Assembly (NCBI GenBank): GCA_029266795.1 | Contig: JAQSWE010000165.1 | Span: forward strand, 1 to 6,133 | Source of the DNA: Alphaproteobacteria bacterium | GTDB taxonomy: Bacteria; Pseudomonadota; Alphaproteobacteria; Micavibrionales; UBA2020 | Direction of reading: 5' to 3' | DNA length: 6,133 nucleotides | Part shown: positions 5,000-6,133 of the stretch, piece by piece | Layout of the letters: every line of letters starts with the position of its first letter | Position numbering within the stretch: the stretch's first letter is position 1 | Program-made: the position numbers and the translations under genes | The notes under the pieces: generated by a model | The model's database searches: none | Told to the model about the DNA's origin: nothing | What the model saw: the letters and a program-made list of their open reading frames with translations, nothing else

Positions 5000-6100
5000 T
5001 TACGGCGTCGCGATTTTCGGCGGGCGGTTGCCGTGTTCGGGCGGCTGGATCGCTTCTGCGGCCGGCTGCTGGTTTTCGTTGGCGGGCGTCGGCGGCGTGA
5101 TCTTCGCCTTCAGCGCGAAGACCTGCTGCAGATCGACCTTGTCGAGGTCGGCGGGCTTTACTTCCGGCGCGGGGATATGGATGTTGCTGTTCGATGCAAC
5201 CGGCAGCGGCGTTGCGGTCACGACAGGCGCAGCACCCGGTTTCTGTTCCGCAACCACCGGCTTGTCCTTGCCGTAGCCGAAGAGCTTCAGCGGCGCGGTC
5301 ACGATGTTTTTGAAAATCTGCTTCGCGCCGCCCGGGGTGATGCGGCGTTCCATTTCAGCCAGCACGACAGCATTCAAAAGATGCGCGCCCGCGATCAGGC
5401 CATGGCCGTTTGCATGTCCGATACCGGCGAACACGCCGGCTGCGCCTGCGGTGATCAGCTTCGGGTGGTTTTGATGTTCGGGGCGGTTCTGGATGGAGTT
5501 TTTCACGCCCAGCACGAAGGCGACCGCAACGACCGGTAGAATGAACAACGCCGCACCGCCCGCCATCAGGCCCGCCAGCGCAAAGCCTGTGTTGAGGTAG
5601 ATGTCAGGGCGTTTGAACATCGTGACAACGATGTCGGCGGCGCGCGCGAAACCTTTTTTCGGCGCGGTCGCGGGCTTGTCTTTCACATCGGCGATATGTT
5701 TTTTCGAGATCGATTCCGCAAGCGTGAAGTTCGCCGCCGCAAACAGGAAGCTGGCCGCTGCCGGCAGCCATGCGCCGGAGGCAACCGTTGCGCCTGCAAC
5801 CACGAGCAGCGCCAGCGCGCCAGCGCGGAGCGGCGTGCGGTCGTCGAACACGAATTCCTTGAAGCGCGGATGTTTGTCGAGCCAGGTGGGCTGTAGCACG
5901 GCGGCGGTCTTCAGCGTCGCGGCGATGCCCGTTGCGGTCAGCATCGCGCCGAGGCCGACGGGGTTGGTGCCGGCGAACATCAATACGTCTGCGGTGGTGT
6001 AGGCGATACCCGGATCCAGCACGACATGCTTGGTCAGTGCGCCGGGAATTTCCCAGCCTTCGGGTTTGTCGATCTTCTCTTTAGGACCTGCTGCGACCAT
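5000..6100 (-). CDS. Uncharacterised multi-pass membrane protein with Pro/Ala-rich C-terminal tail
   Basis: Unrecognised protein, 366 residues from the ATG at 6100. Hydrophobic, Ala/Gly-rich segments lie at about 37-62, 91-111, 112-129, 169-199 (long enough for one or two passes) and 215-249. This suggests four to six membrane passes in the inner membrane. Loops between them are short and often basic (KKH at 133-135, PKKG at 147-150). From about 282 to the end the protein is a low-complexity Pro/Ala-rich tail, ending NRPPKIATP, probably extended and exposed. No enzyme or transporter motif was found. The start is uncertain: the frame is open to the window edge, and a TTG at 6121 would also work. 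CAGGAG (6113-6118 on the complement) lies 12 nt before the ATG at 6100, and GAGAG is closer. The 61-residue gene follows 12 nt downstream. Confidence 0.8.
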   Translation of the reverse strand: MVAAGPKEKIDKPEGWEIPGALTKHVVLDPGIAYTTADVLMFAGTNPVGLGAMLTATGIAATLKTAAVLQPTWLDKHPRFKEFVFDDRTPLRAGALALLVVAGATVASGAWLPAAASFLFAAANFTLAESISKKHIADVKDKPATAPKKGFARAADIVVTMFKRPDIYLNTGFALAGLMAGGAALFILPVVAVAFVLGVKNSIQNRPEHQNHPKLITAGAAGVFAGIGHANGHGLIAGAHLLNAVVLAEMERRITPGGAKQIFKNIVTAPLKLFGYGKDKPVVAEQKPGAAPVVTATPLPVASNSNIHIPAPEVKPADLDKVDLQQVFALKAKITPPTPANENQQPAAEAIQPPEHGNRPPKIATP

Positions 6101-6133
6101 GCTCTCGAAACTCTCCTGCAAGCGGTGCTTTTG

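Noticed and set aside
4793..5539. 248-codon + frame over the membrane-protein gene
   Set aside because: Arg/Phe-rich shadow of the - strand genes, without a ribosome binding site. The - strand reading gives coherent hydrophobic segments and good codon use.
1..6133. CRISPR arrays, tRNA or rRNA genes, insertion sequences
   Set aside because: No regularly spaced direct repeats, no cloverleaf-like sequences, no transposase motifs and no terminal inverted repeats were seen on either strand.

Overview
The window looks like a chromosomal segment of an alphaproteobacterium. It carries the conserved order aroA (3' end) - cmk - rpsA on the + strand. The coding GC is moderately high and the rpsA promoter has an alphaproteobacterial look (TTGACT-N17-TATCTT). 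The species cannot be named from the sequence.

Positions 1-3293 (+ strand) are core genome. The last 35 codons of aroA (EPSP synthase) are followed by a 319-bp gene-free gap with two GC-rich hairpins and an AT-rich promoter-like stretch. Then comes a complete cytidylate kinase gene (cmk) and a 255-bp gap. That gap holds phased T-tracts, a good sigma70-type promoter and a leader of about 170 nt with competing hairpins. Next is a complete rpsA (ribosomal protein S1, 600 residues, six S1 domains), closed by a very strong hairpin terminator with U-tracts on both strands. The genes serve shikimate synthesis, pyrimidine nucleotide supply and translation initiation.

Positions 3294-3492 are a gene-free stretch between convergent transcription units. 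It contains a 21-bp imperfect long hairpin and ends in a second strong + strand intrinsic terminator. The best reading is a candidate small RNA, but no clear promoter is visible. The alternative is a structured 3' UTR of either flanking unit.

Positions 3493-6133 (- strand) are accessory-looking. A membrane protein gene (366 residues, several hydrophobic segments, Pro/Ala-rich tail) is followed after 12 nt by a gene for a 61-residue basic/acidic protein. Then, behind its own promoter (TTGACA-N17-TACTCT), comes a two-gene unit encoding a 143-residue and a 258-residue soluble helical protein. I recognise none of these four proteins. The last two are paralogues of each other. The longer one seems to carry two copies of the shared domain, and both end in the same short motif (APQTAxF followed by basic residues). 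This small uncharacterised family is the most interesting protein-level signal in the window.
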